NCBI GenBank assembly: GCA_019095985.1
Contig: CM032659.1
Span: forward strand, 14,750,379-14,814,378
Direction: 5' to 3'
Length of the DNA: 64,000 nucleotides
From: Streblospio benedicti
Lineage: Eukaryota; Annelida; Polychaeta; Spionida; Spionidae
Positions 39,292-50,684 of this stretch are shown here, in pieces (the first letter of the stretch is position 1; each line of letters opens with the position of its first letter). The position numbers and the translations under genes are program-made. Below the pieces are notes generated by a model. It was not told the DNA's origin and did no database searches. It was given only the letters and a program-made list of their open reading frames with translations.

Positions 39292-39615
39292 GAGCTGCAG
39301 CAGGTCCTCTCATACTTATTTAATATACACCAATACACAGTTCTTTCTACCTGCTTTAGTATCCAATCCAAAGAGTCCTAAATATTTTAGAATTTCTAAA
39401 GTTATATATAGTTTAACACGTTTCGACAATAAAATGTCCCCTTCAGAAATTCTGGATTTCTGAAGGGACATTTTATTGTCGAAACGTGTTAAACTTTATA
39501 TAACTTTAGTAATTTTAAAATATTTATGACTCTTTGGATTGGATACTAAAGCAGGTAGATAGAACTGTGCATTGATGTGTATTGATGTATAATAAATATG
39601 TAGAACCTCCATTGA
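39292..39615. repeat. Near-perfect long palindrome (foldback)
   Basis: Two arms of about 160 bases (39292-39450 and 39456-39615) are inverted copies around a 5-base loop, TCTGG at 39451-39455. The inner 60 bases per arm are almost exact (CCTTCAGAAAT beside the loop, then ACATTTTATTGTCGAAACG). Similarity falls off outward with small indels. There is no ORF. It is a foldback/MITE-type element or a recent inverted duplication, and any transcript would fold into a long hairpin. Confidence 0.9.
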
Positions 39616-39880
39616 ATCCCAAAAACTTAGAGCGCCGGTAAAAACTGTCTTGATAGTTTACATAATGCAAATTGAGGCTGAACAAACTGTCCAGATGATT
39701 TGCCGTTGCAATCATGTCCTGCACTCATTTTACGACTTTGCATGCAAAATGTTTATCTGTTTGCAATTACTGTAGGAATTGACCACGAGATTGGAGTGCC
39801 AATCGCAAAATTGAGCATGCTGGTCAATCACCATTCTATCATGACTAAAATCCATTTTATTTTAAAATAAATCATATTAT

Positions 39881-40154
39881 AACATTCAACATTCAAGTCA
39901 ATTTCGTTTGTTTTGAGCGTCAATTCATACAGTTTTGAGCGCGCGGAGGCGTTAGTCTAAACTGTTGATCTCCGCAACAACGAAACACGCCTTGCATCGT
40001 CAGCGGCTGTATTGATATTGTGAGGAGATTAGACTAGCGCCGTGGTTTTTTGGGGGGAGCGTGTTTTCCATCGCAAAATTGAGCACGGAGATTGACCAAT
40101 CAGCGTGGGTTATTGGCGGTGATTTTTGCACGGAATGATGGAATGTTGAATGTT
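39881..40154. mobile_element. Foldback/MITE-like element
   Basis: Perfect 14-base inverted ends (AACATTCAACATTC at 39881-39894, complement at 40141-40154) enclose a second inverted pair (39948-39960 and 40029-40041, 12 of 13 matching). A direct repeat ATCGCAAAATTGAGCA occurs just outside at about 39807 and inside at about 40066. No coding sequence. Confidence 0.55.
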
Positions 40155-40357
40155 TATTCATGATTGACCTATTAATATTGATGTAATGCAAAGGAATCAA
40201 TAAAGTGAATTGAATTGTAAAGTAATTGCGGAGATAGAATCTTCTCTAGTCATCAGGGTAATTTAGTTAGTTATCTGTCCCCAATTATGATACTTCCACC
40301 CCCTTTATGCACCGAGCGTTTTAATACTTCTCCCTGTCATCACTATATAGGAAACCC

Positions 40358-40754
40358 TTAATTCCTTTTCCTCTCCCTTTCCCTTTGGTCAGCGTTCTGG
40401 TCAATAAGCTCGCCAAGCCTGGTCTGTTTATCACGGATCCGGCTCTCCTCCGAATCTAAGCATTTCTGCGTCAACTTGTATTCTTCAAAATTTACCCGTC
40501 TTTGTCGTGTTCTCCATGCAGCAAGGCTAGCTTTGACGGGCTTACGTAGATCCACCTTCCTCAAACATGAAGATCCTCACGTAAACTTACAGCGCGAATC
40601 GTACACATGCTCTGCGTTTAATTCCACCTGAACTTCGTACCGTTGAATTGAGTCCCCGAGCCGACTGGCTTGTACCGGAAGAGAAACGTCCTCTATTTTG
40701 GATATTTATGGCTGGACTCGTTGTACCCGGCATGATCTTGCCAGCACGTGGTGC
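40358..40754 (-). CDS. Candidate small coiled-coil protein gene (uncertain)
   Basis: Two minus-strand open segments are adjacent. 40754-40591 starts with ATG (MAPRAGKIMPGTTSP) and ends at a textbook GTAAGT donor, phase 2. 40559-40358 continues in a matching phase after an AG and encodes a charged helix (KASLAAWRTRQRRVNFEEYK, then RIRDKQTRLGELIDQN) ending in TAA. The intervening sequence would be only 31 bases, too short for a normal metazoan intron. It may be an ultrashort intron, part of a longer missed structure, or a decayed gene copy. Family not recognised. Confidence 0.35.
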
Positions 40755-41315
40755 CATCGTACAGACGTGTTTTCTTGTTAACACGCTCATCAATCAATGC
40801 GTAGGCACAAAATGATGACCTCTCTTTTCATCACGTAACATTTATTGACGGTAACTAATGCTACTACATGTAATTACCAATCGACTATATTGAACAGATT
40901 GCTGCCAAGTTGATAGTTGCCACGTAATAATTATTAGTTGTATCTGGCAACACACGTATTGCTCCTGTCTGCGAAAGAGAGATTTATTTGTGCTGCAGAT
41001 TAACAAAGTATGTAATGACTGACACTAAATGAAGAGACACAACTGACACAGCAGGACAAGACTGACACAGCAGGGCAAGACTGACATAATATGATATGAC
41101 ATAAGTCGACTTTACAGCAGACGTATGTGGGAGTTGGGTGTGGTATCGATATGTGATAGAAAGTCCCACAAAGTGTGCAAATGGTATCATACATGGTTGA
41201 ACTGAAGGCTCTTCACTCGTATATGATATCATTTACTCCTTGCGTGAATCTATCAACATCCCACTTCTGACACGTATCTCTGGTGTTCAGGCGACTTTTG
41301 CTGCACAGTAGCAGG

Positions 41316-44300
41316 ATGACGTCAGTGCGCTGTGTGAGGAACGTCCTGGTGATCACGGTGATGATACTAGTGGACACCGCGACAGCACAGCCGCCGCGTG
41401 AGTAGTATTGGTGCTTTCTGGCTATTCTCATAATCCTAATCAGGGAAATATCTGGACAAGTAGGCCTATTGCTGCAGTAGTTGCATGCTGTTCTAGTGGC
41501 ATTTCTAGTTTCAGTCCAAGAGTCCGTGAATGAGAGGAAAGCCGCCGCCGCTGCCAAGGTGGCTGCGTCCGCACCAGCGGGTGCCCCCGCCGGCGGTATT
41601 GCCGACAAGCTGGGTAAGTCAGGTTCACGCAAGTTCCTTGTATCGAGAATGGTGACTGCAGTCTTTCCCCTTTTGACTGTTTGTAAAAGATGCCTGTATA
41701 TGCACTGATAGATTCGGGTTTTCTATGAAGGGTGAGCACAAAGTGTGGACGGCTTCGTAGGTTTCATTCGTCGAACAATTGCAAATGCTAGTTGAGATGG
41801 AACAAAAGCCCCTTGAAAATATATCTTTTGGTATACTTGTGGTGGGGTGGAAGGCGAGAGAGCGCATCTTGCCTTTCTTTTAATTATACCTGTCCATGGG
41901 GCTTACATCAATACAGCCATCTAACCGGTACAAGTAGCACTCAAGCATATGTGGACCAGATTTACACATCACACGCGAGCACATTATTGCGTCGCTTCAG
42001 CAGCTGAAGCGAAAGCCTTGTGTTTCATTTGTTTGTATGTATGTATGTTTGTCTCCGGACAAGCTAGAGCTTTTACACTTTGCCCGATTTCATTCAAACT
42101 TTACACAACTATTTGGTATGACGCGACACCTAAGTGACTCGATTTTGGGCACTTTGCCAATTAAAGTGTGCTTTCCATAGTGCCATTTTGGGTCCATTGT
42201 CAACATTTTCTGCAATAGTTTAATTGGTACTTGTAAGAAAGCATTCAAACTTTGTACAATGCTTACATGTCTACTGAACATTAACTGTATTTAATTTTGG
42301 CACTTTGCCAATTAGAGTTTACCTTTCAGAGGGCCATTTTAAATTATTTTCTTTCCATGTTTCCACTATACTTTCAATACTGTGCGAAACATGACCATCG
42401 AATTGGCATAGTGGTTATATTGGAATAAAAGTGCTCAGAGAGCACAGTGTTTCCATATTAATGTCGACTCATGGGCAATACATATTTACTGTAGTCATGT
42501 TTAGAAAGCGCCTGCAATCCAATGCCAATAACATAGATGTAGGATGAGTCACGCATCAAGTAAGACTTTTTTCTGCTTTGATTGCAAAGCAAACATCTTT
42601 ATTGCCCATGGGTCAATTTTGCACTAGCGACGCTGTGCTCTCTGAGCACTTTTGATCTAGTATTATGTAAATTTGACGTTCTTTGTACAGAGCAATCGTG
42701 CTCAAAGGTGTTCTTTGATGTTTTGATTGCATTCTACTCCAATTTATGTGATGCAACATTCTCACTATATGCGGATGCTGGCATGATATGAGTAACGATG
42801 CATCATATTTCACATATTTATGCTTGAGCACACTGGCGCTACGTCGTGTAGATTGAAATCTCTTTATATTTCATGTAACTGGATATTGCTATTAGAAACA
42901 ATCCCTGGGATAGACATTCCTTTAGACAGACATTCCCTGAGATAGACATTCACTGAGATTGCTGTTGTATCGCTGATTAATGTATATGATACTACTCAAT
43001 GAATAGTGTGTACTCGGGAGGTATGCTCAGTATGCACGTAGAACAAGTTTAGAACATTCAAAAGCCCTTGTAACGTGTCTGATATATCTTTCCAGCATTT
43101 GAGAAAGGCATTAAAGTCTTCATATTGTTTTTCATGTAGTCACAACCACTACCACTGAAATAACAACGACTGCTGAAGCGACAACCACAGCGGAACAGAT
43201 GACCACAGCTACAGAGACAACCACAGCTACAGAGACAACCACAAATGAAGAGACTACCACGGCTACAGAGACAACCACAGCTACAGAGACAACCACGGCT
43301 ACAGAGACAACCACAGCTACAGAGACAACCACAGCTACAGAGACAACCACAGCTGAAGATACTTCCACAGCTACAGAGACAACCACCGCTACAGAGACAA
43401 CCTCAGCGACAGAGACAACAACAGATGAAGAGACAACCACAGCTACAGAGACAACCTCAGCGACAGAGACAACAACAGATGAAGAGACAACCGCAGCTAC
43501 AGAGACAACCACAGCAGAAGATACTTCCACAGCTACAGAGACAATCACCGCTACAGAGACAACCTCAGCGACAGAGACAACAACAGACGAAGAGACAGCC
43601 ACAGCTACAGAGACAACCTCAGCAACAGAGACAACAACAGATGAAGAGACAACCGCAGCTACAGGAACAACCACAGATGAAGTAACAACCCCTGCACCAT
43701 GTATGCATATTATTAATTTTATGAAATTTTAGTTCTAACATCAAACACATTTAAGCATTAATAACATGTCTTACATCAAACATTGAAATCGGAATGTAGA
43801 TTAGACATTGTGCTGCATAAGGAGTTTTTCTCTCTTTTGTTTTCTCTGCAGCAAGCTGTGGTGTGACTAGTCTGTTCACATCTAATGAAATCAACATGAT
43901 TGTCAATGTTCACAACCATTTCCGCAAAATACCTGGAGCAACCGACATGAAGAAGATGGTCAGTTGGTAACTTGTTAGCTTAACGTACTATTGCATTGCA
44001 ATGTAAGGTTCGTTTCAATGCACTAAAAACAATGAGGACAAATCGCTTCAACTTCAATTTGTTGTATGTCATAGTGCTAAATGAGACCTAGTGAAATAAA
44101 GAAGTGAAATCGGTGAGCTGGCATGTGTTCACACTTCAGTATTTAACTACATATGGTGCATTTGTATTATCTGTTTTCAGAAATGGTCTGATGAATTGGC
44201 CAGAAGAGCCCAGGAACTTGTAAATAACTGTCTGTTTGAGCATGGTGTCATGTCGGAGTAAGATATAAATTACCCCAATACATCTGTTTGCATGCCTTGC

Positions 44301-45867
44301 ATGGTAAAATGTATCAATTTATTTGCAGTTCAAAGATTAGCTGTATGCTTATATTGGGGTGTATATTTCTGTAAGTCTACTTTTTAGAGTTTAAGACAGA
44401 GGATTATATTTCTTACATTAATTAAATACTTTTCACATAACCTAAAACTACGGCAATAAATACTTTTTAGATTGGCTGTGTATCTGTCCAACTGCCAAAA
44501 TATATATGTTTATGAACTCAATAGAACAATATCTATTAAAACATGATAAATGTCTACATAATAAAATAGGGCTGTGTCACTAATAAACCAATGCAAAATG
44601 TCAATATGCACATAATTCATTATTCATATGTAACTATGATTATCAGTCTGGAAGCAATTATAATGGCCAATGTATAGATACAAAATATCATGATACTTCA
44701 CAAGTCTGGAGAATAGTAAAGCCTGTTGAAGTAGCAGTTTGTCATTTCTCATCCTTATACCTGGAAGTCGGTTACATTCAAATGGTCCATATGCTATTTC
44801 AAATCATTAGGCTGGATAGAAATTATTTGTGACCCAATTATTGAGGCTGTTAAGACAGAAAGTAATAACAGTTGCCATTTAAGCTGTAGTTTTTAATTCA
44901 AATTGATGTTATTTTAATAAAAATTCATTGTCGTGTTATTTCATTCGATATTGTAATGGGTACACTATTTCAGCTGCAGTGACAGTTCCATCGGTCAAAA
45001 CCTTTACATGTCGATGAGTTCGGCTGAATTTGTGAGGACAGCTATCAATGTAAGCCTCGCTGTGCAGAGCTGGTATGACGAAGTGGCCGACTTTGACTAT
45101 GCCACATCCAATACTGACACCATGGGAAGTGTTGATAACAAAGTCGTGGGCCATTACACACAGGTGGGTAGTAAGCCGGGAGCCCACAGTACATCCCAAT
45201 CAAGGCTTTAGAAGAAAGTTACCACAGTGTACATCTTATAGTTATTTTTCCCCCTAAACCAATGGACTTGTTTGGTAATTTTTAGACCAATGAATTTGTT
45301 TGGTAACATGACCTGATAACATTCTATTCCACAAATCCTAATTGTGCCATTGTATTGAGTATATTTGAGAGGATTATGTGTTTGTAATGACCTGTGTGTA
45401 GGTTGTATGGGCCAACACAGACGAGGTGGGATGTGGCATAGCTCTGTGTGAAAGTGACAATACTGACTATCCATACAACTACATTCAGGCATGCAACTAT
45501 CGGCCTCCGTAAGTTTGTAGATCTTCATTTCCTCTTCATTGTAGCAGCATTTCTTGTAAGATGCTCTATTAAGTATTACACATCCCCTGATAGTCAGGCT
45601 GCGTTTCATACGAATTTTGCAAGTTGTTTTAAAATGCATTTTCTGTTTGATATTTATACTGAACAAAAGAATATCCCTGTTAATCTGGTTGTGGTTTGCA
45701 CGTTGGTAATTAGTGTTTCTGTCTTCTTACCCTACATGCTGATTTATACTATGCTGTCGTGTTCTTTCAGCGGTAATTACAGGGACCAGTTTCCCTATTC
45801 TATTGGGGGAGATCCCTGCTCCGACTGCGATTCGGGTTTCACATGTTCAGATGGCCTGTGTGGTTAG
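41316..45867 (+). CDS. Secreted CAP-domain protein with Thr/Glu-rich stalk
   Basis: Eight exons: 41316-41397, 41515-41613, 43140-43700, 43852-43958, 44181-44257, 44974-45163, 45402-45508 and 45771-45867. All borders are GT-AG, phases agree, and the total is 1320 nt (439 residues and TAG). Residues 1 to about 24 are a signal peptide (VRNVLVITVMILVDTATA). Residues 61-247 are Thr/Glu-rich repeats. The CAP (SCP/TAPS) domain spans about 250-410: VHNHFRK, KWSDELARRAQELVNNC, LFEHG, SWYDE, GHYTQVVW and YNYIQACNYRPPGNY. The tail PCSDCDSGFTCSDGLC is a cysteine-rich finish common in invertebrate CAP proteins. The usual GENL motif reads GQNL here. CAP proteins are extracellular, with roles from venom to immunity and reproduction; the role here is unknown. 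The stop lies just past a weak donor (GTTAGT), so longer splice forms are possible. Confidence 0.88.
42427..42653. mobile_element. MITE with 21-bp inverted ends
   Basis: Perfect 21-base inverted ends (AAAAGTGCTCAGAGAGCACAG at 42427-42447 and its complement at 42633-42653) bound 227 bases. Subterminal CATGGGCAATA and TATTGCCCATG also pair, so the whole element can fold back. The TIR itself contains the palindrome GTGCTCAGAGAGCAC. There is no ORF and no clear target duplication. It lies in the second intron of the CAP gene. Confidence 0.75.
43140..43700 (+). repeat. 18-bp coding minisatellite (TATETT repeats)
   Basis: A single 561-nt exon built mostly from an 18-base unit encoding Thr-Ala-Thr-Glu-Thr-Thr, with variants carrying TDEE, TAED and TSATETT. 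Unit length is a multiple of three, so copy number can change without a frameshift. Dense Thr suggests a mucin-like, heavily O-glycosylated stalk; alternating Glu gives strong negative charge. Open frames on the complement and in the +2 frame (Val/Ala-rich, Gln/Arg/Pro-rich) are by-products. Confidence 0.92.
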
Positions 45868-46009
45868 TAAAACATTATTTCTTGCATTTCTTACAGAGCT
45901 ATACTGATTATTTCATTATTTCTTGCATTCAGTTACCATCCTCTAACACATGCCTTGGCTTTTCATTATTTTTATTACTTCAAATTAACAAATGAGGGTT
46001 TAGACATAT

Positions 46010-46400
46010 TATGAATTACTAGCTTATACCCATGGGGAAGATAGATCAGTAACAGGAAATATACTTGCATACCCTATTTCTGAAATAAACACCGCACATC
46101 CTCCACCCGTACCCCAATAATCGACAACAACCATTGCATAGCACGATTCTATAGCTCCTGCACTGTTCTGGAACCCCCACCCATCCTCTTGACAGCACCT
46201 ACCACTGTCCTCACAAAACCGGCCCCCATTCTGACACCATCCACCCCTAGCCTGAGAGCATGCACCACCAGTCAAGTCCTGATAGAACCCTCCCCATCCT
46301 GACAGTAATGTACCCACAATTTGATAGCACACATCAGTCCTGACACTACCTGCTGCTCATCCTGATTGCAGGCAAAAATCACAAAATTAAAAATGAGCTT
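46010..46400. repeat. Degenerate C-rich interspersed repeat
   Basis: Repeated CATCCTGACAG, ACCCCCACCC and TGACAGCACC words in the spacer between the two CAP cassettes, preceded by AGCTTATACCCATG. The same word set, in the same order, recurs at 63.60-63.93 kb, and in weaker form at 0.3-0.56 kb. The minus strand is open for about 100 codons (Gly/Trp/Cys-rich), which I regard as a consequence of the repeat. Confidence 0.6.
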
Positions 46401-46505
46401 TCACTATTTGATGTACACATATGTATAGCCTAGATACTCGGACGCATTTAGATACTCACACAATGAACATACATACATATCCCTTGTAATCCTAATGTGC
46501 TGAAG

Positions 46506-48753
46506 AGACAACTACATCTGAGGAGACAACCACATCTGATGAGACAACAACATCTGATAAGACAACCACCGATGAAGTAACAACTGCTGCACCATGTATG
46601 CTTTTTGTAAATTTTATGACATTTTAGTTCTCATATAAAACAAATTAACCTACGCAAAACATTGGAATCATAATGTAGATTAGACATTGTTCTGCATAAG
46701 GAATGTTTTTCTCTTTTGTTTTCTCTGTATAGCAAGTTGTGGTGTGACCAGTCTGTTCACATCTGATGAAATCAACATGATTGTCAATGTTCACAACCAT
46801 TTTCGCAAAATACCTGGAGCAACCGACATGAAGAAGATGGTCAGTTGGAAACTTGTTAGCTTAACGTACTGTTGCATCGCAATGTTAGGCTTGTTAAATG
46901 TACTAAATAACAAGAGAACAGATCGCTTCAACTATACGATTTGTTATATGTCATAGAGCTAAATGAGACGTACTGGAATAAAGAAGTGAAATTGGTGAGC
47001 TGGCATGTGTTCACACTTCAGTATGGTGTATTTGTATTATCTGTTTTCAGAAATGGTCTGATGAATTGGCCAGAAGAGCCCAGGAACTTGTAAATAACTG
47101 CCTGTTTGAGCATGGCGTCATGTCGGAGTAAGATATAAATTACCGTAATACATGTATGCATGCCTTGCATGGTAAAGTGCATCAATTTATTTGCAGTTCA
47201 AAGATTAGCTGTATGCTTATGTTGGGGTGTGTATTTCTGTAAGTCTACATTTTATTAGAGGTTGAGACAGAGGAGTATATTTATTACAATAAATACTTAT
47301 CATGTAAGCTCAAACACAGCAATAAATACTCTTCGGATTGACTGTGTATGTGTCTGTCTTCCACAATATACATTGTATATGTTTCTAAACTCAATAGAGC
47401 AAAATCTATTACTAGTAAACCATTATAAATGTCTACATAATGAAATAGGGCTGTGTAACTAATCAACTGATGAAAAATGTTAACATGCACATAATTCATT
47501 GCTCATATATAACTATGATTGTCAGTCTGGAAGCAGTTATAATGGCCAAGGTATAGATACTAAGTATCATGATACATCACAAGTCTGGAGAATAGTAAAG
47601 CCTGTTCAAGTAGCAGTTTGTCATTTTTCATCCTTATACTTGGAAGTCGGTTACATTCAAATGGTCCATATGCTATCTCAAATCATTAGGCTGGATGACC
47701 CAATTATTGAGGCTGTTAAGACAGAAAGTAATAACAGTTGCCATTTAAGTTGTAGTTTTTAATTCAAATTGATGTTATTTTAATAAACATTCATTGTCGT
47801 GTTATTTCATTCGATATTGTAATGGGTACACTATTTCAGCTGCAGTGACAGTTCCATCGGTCAAAACCTTTACATGTCGATGAGTTCGGCTGAATTTGTG
47901 AGGACAGCTATCAATGTAAGCCTCGCTGTGCAGAGCTGGTATGACGAAGTTGCCGACTTTGACTATGCCACGTCCAATACTGACACCATGGGAAGTGTTG
48001 ATAACAAAGTCGTGGGCCATTACACACAGGTGGGTAGTAAGCCGGGAGCCCTCAGTACATCCCAATCATAGCTTTAGAAGAAATTTACCATAGCGTACAT
48101 ATTATAGTTATTTTTCCCCTAAACCATTGAATTTGTTTGGTAATTTTCAAAACCAATGAATTTGTTTGGTAACATGACCTGATAACATTCTATTCCACAA
48201 ACCATAATTGTGCCATTGTATTGAGTATATTTGAGAGGATTATGTGTTTGTAATGACCTGTATATAGGTTGTATGGGCCAACACAGACGAGGTGGGATGT
48301 GGCATAGCTCTCTGTACAAGCGATAGTGATAACTATCCATACAACTACATTCAGGCATGCAACTATCGGCCTCCGTAAGTGTGTAGATCTTTATTTCCTC
48401 TTCATTGTAGCAGCTTTTCTAGTAAGATGCTCAATTAAGTATTATACATCCACGGATAGTAAGACTGGATTTCATACGAATATTGCAAGTTGTTTTAAAC
48501 TGCTTTTTGTGTTAGACACTTCTACTGAACAATAGAATATCCCTGTTAATCTGGTATTATTCCCTATCTGGTTGTGGTTTGCACAGTGGTAATTAGTGTT
48601 TCTGTCTTCTTACCCTACACGCTGATTTATACTATACTGCCGTGTTCTTTCAGGGGTAATTACAAGGACCAGTTTCCCTATTCTATTGGGGGAGATCCCT
48701 GCTCCGACTGTGATTCGGGTTTCACATGTTCAGATGGTCTGTGTGGTGAGTAA
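46506..48753 (+). CDS. Second CAP cassette (tandem duplicate)
   Basis: Exons 46506-46595 (short Thr/Glu/Ser repeat: TTTSEETTTSDETTT), 46733-46839, 47051-47127, 47840-48029, 48268-48374 and 48654-48745, or to a TAA at 48751-48753 if the last donor is not used. Exon lengths and phases equal those of the upstream gene, and introns also align, so the copy is recent. No signal-peptide exon lies between the cassettes. The first exon is phase 1, like the donor at 41613, so exons 1-2 upstream could splice to either cassette. Protein differences are few: NEINM/DEINM, a variable patch after GIALC, and GNYR/GNYK. The last exon ends in a good donor (GTGAGT), suggesting another exon downstream that I could not find. 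It may be a separate gene, an alternative cassette, or a pseudo-copy lacking a start. Confidence 0.75.
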
Positions 48754-49859
48754 AACGTTATTTCTTGCATTCAGTTATCATCCTCTAACATTTGCCTTGG
48801 GTCTTAATTTCTATAATTATTCGAATTAACATATGTAGGTTAGTGGTTTAGATTTAGGATGAAGTATGTGTATATTGTAATCTACAATACATTACAACAC
48901 TTTTGTAGCGCTAGTACATCACGAACAGGATTTTAAGTGCGCTGCACAAATAGGAAAAAAAAAATATTTATACATTACCTCTCAAACACAGTGGTTTAAA
49001 GAAATGATTTTCATTGCCCTAGAAAGTATAGTAAGTTTCTTGTGATCTTATGAATTCCAAAAATTAGGATCTGCCTCACTAAAGATCTATCAGCGAATGT
49101 CGATTGACTTGTTAAGAGAACATGCAACACATGATCATCACTGGTAGACATTCTACTACAATATATGAAAATAATTCACTGCTCATTTCAAATCTCAAAT
49201 TATCAATCATATCTAGATCTACAGAATATATCTACAGAAATATTTTCCATATAAACCAACATATAAGTCATATTAAAGCATACTAGCTTTCCTTTGAAAC
49301 GCACGTGATGTTTCTTGAAATGATTTAGAAAGACAACATGTATCGTAATTTCACAGGAGGGACAACTTAGATAAGTGTTGTTGGATTAAGCCCTTTAGAT
49401 TTTTCATTTGCTCTATCCCTTTATATGCACAGTAAATGTTCTGTGTGCACTTTAGTTAGCAATCCATATAAAAATGATGTTTTCTTCAGCAAAAGATTAA
49501 ATTTATATATGATGCATATGATATCAGTGTCATTACGTGTACCGTGGGAAAATAGAAACAACAAAATGGACATATACAATTTACATTTTCCTTTTAGAAT
49601 GAAGTCGTCATAGATCAGCTGCTGCAATATGACTGTAGCAAAGGCATCAATTGTTCTACCTGCGATAATCCCAATTGAAGAAAAAAAAATGTAGCTATAA
49701 TGATATTGCCTCTGCGTAGCGGACATACCTAAACACTTCAGATTTGAAAATTCTGTTGTTCTTTACTTTTTCTGTATATGTTAAAGATTATTTTGATTTC
49801 AAAATTGTGATAGTTACCATTTCAATAAAAAAATCAACTCACCAAATGGCAAATGTTCA
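48754..49859. other. AT-rich intergenic DNA
   Basis: Downstream of the second CAP cassette. I searched for the exon that its terminal donor implies and saw no cysteine-rich or CAP-associated segment with an acceptor. Nothing else is supported. Confidence 0.45.
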
Positions 49860-50684
49860 TTTGCTAAGCCCCCCATTTCACATGGCCGATCATAGCTCCA
49901 GATCCTCCAAAAGACGCCCGTTTTGTCACTTCGGGGTGGATCGGCGGAAATGTTCCAATATTCATTACGTAACAGTCTGAAGACGAAGCATGCCAAAGTT
50001 ACCGAGCCGCACAAGCAGTCAGAGACGTTGTAGAGACGTTGTAGGTGACGGGGCACGGCCGAGGCAGACGAAGCATGACGAAGAATTCTGCAGCCACTTC
50101 TCTCAAGCCGTTTTCATCCTGTGGCAAGTGCATCATTTCGCCAGAAAACTCTTCAATCATTGCTTTGCAAAGTTGGGGTAGGACTTTCATGATGGTGTGA
50201 CGACTCAACCTGAAAACATAGGCCAGTGTGGGGTATTTATCACCTGCTGCCAGATGACGGAGTGTGACAGCCAGCTTCAGCCCAGGAGTAATACTTTTAC
50301 GCCAGCCAGTGTTTTCCTTTGTTATTCGTGGCTACACAAAATCTCTTCAAAGAGCACAGGCGTCATCCTCATGAAATTAAAGTAATTATATGGGTCACCT
50401 ATTCTCAGTTAACTCATTAGGCTTGTGATATAACCATACAGCAGGCGACGATCATGACTGATCCAGGGCCGTACCCAAAATTTCTTCTGAGTATATGGTC
50501 GTCTCTGCTGACCAGCATTAACTTGAGTACGTCAAAGGCCGCCTTCTGAAGCTTCATCATCTTCCTCTTCTACAGTCTCTGATATTATTCTCTCTATTCT
50601 TTTCTCCCCCTGGCGTTGTTGTTGAGCTGCAGCAAGATTAAGTGCAACGTCTGCCATTGTTCCGATTATTCTTTGTCTAGTCAT
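49860..50684 (-). pseudogene. PIF/Harbinger transposase, decayed fragment
   Basis: Minus strand. The Harbinger nuclease N-terminal half is recognisable across several frames: FWVRPWISHDRR and YGYITSLMS, then LRIGDPYNYFNFMRMTPVLF near 50500-50360; AVTLRHLAAGDKYPTLAYVF near 50290-50215; then SRHTIMKVLPQLCKAMIEEF and EVAAEFF at 50208-50090. A leader ORF (50684-50532, MTRQRIIGTMADVALNLAAA) is Gln/Glu-rich and ends in a stop. At least three in-frame stops and one frameshift are visible. The catalytic region after the AAEFF stretch is not recognisable, and terminal inverted repeats were not found. This is a dead remnant. Confidence 0.75.

Noticed and set aside
41213-41739. Minus-strand ORFs over the CAP leader exons
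   Set aside because: Antisense to a signal-peptide exon pair with correct phases; no own support.
43132-43674. Minus-strand ORF of 180 codons, Val/Ala/Ser repeats
   Set aside because: It is the complement of the Thr/Glu-coding minisatellite exon, whose plus-strand frame is anchored by splice sites and the CAP domain.
43200-43700. Regular short repeats resembling a CRISPR array
   Set aside because: Units are contiguous coding repeats in a metazoan gene with no spacers.
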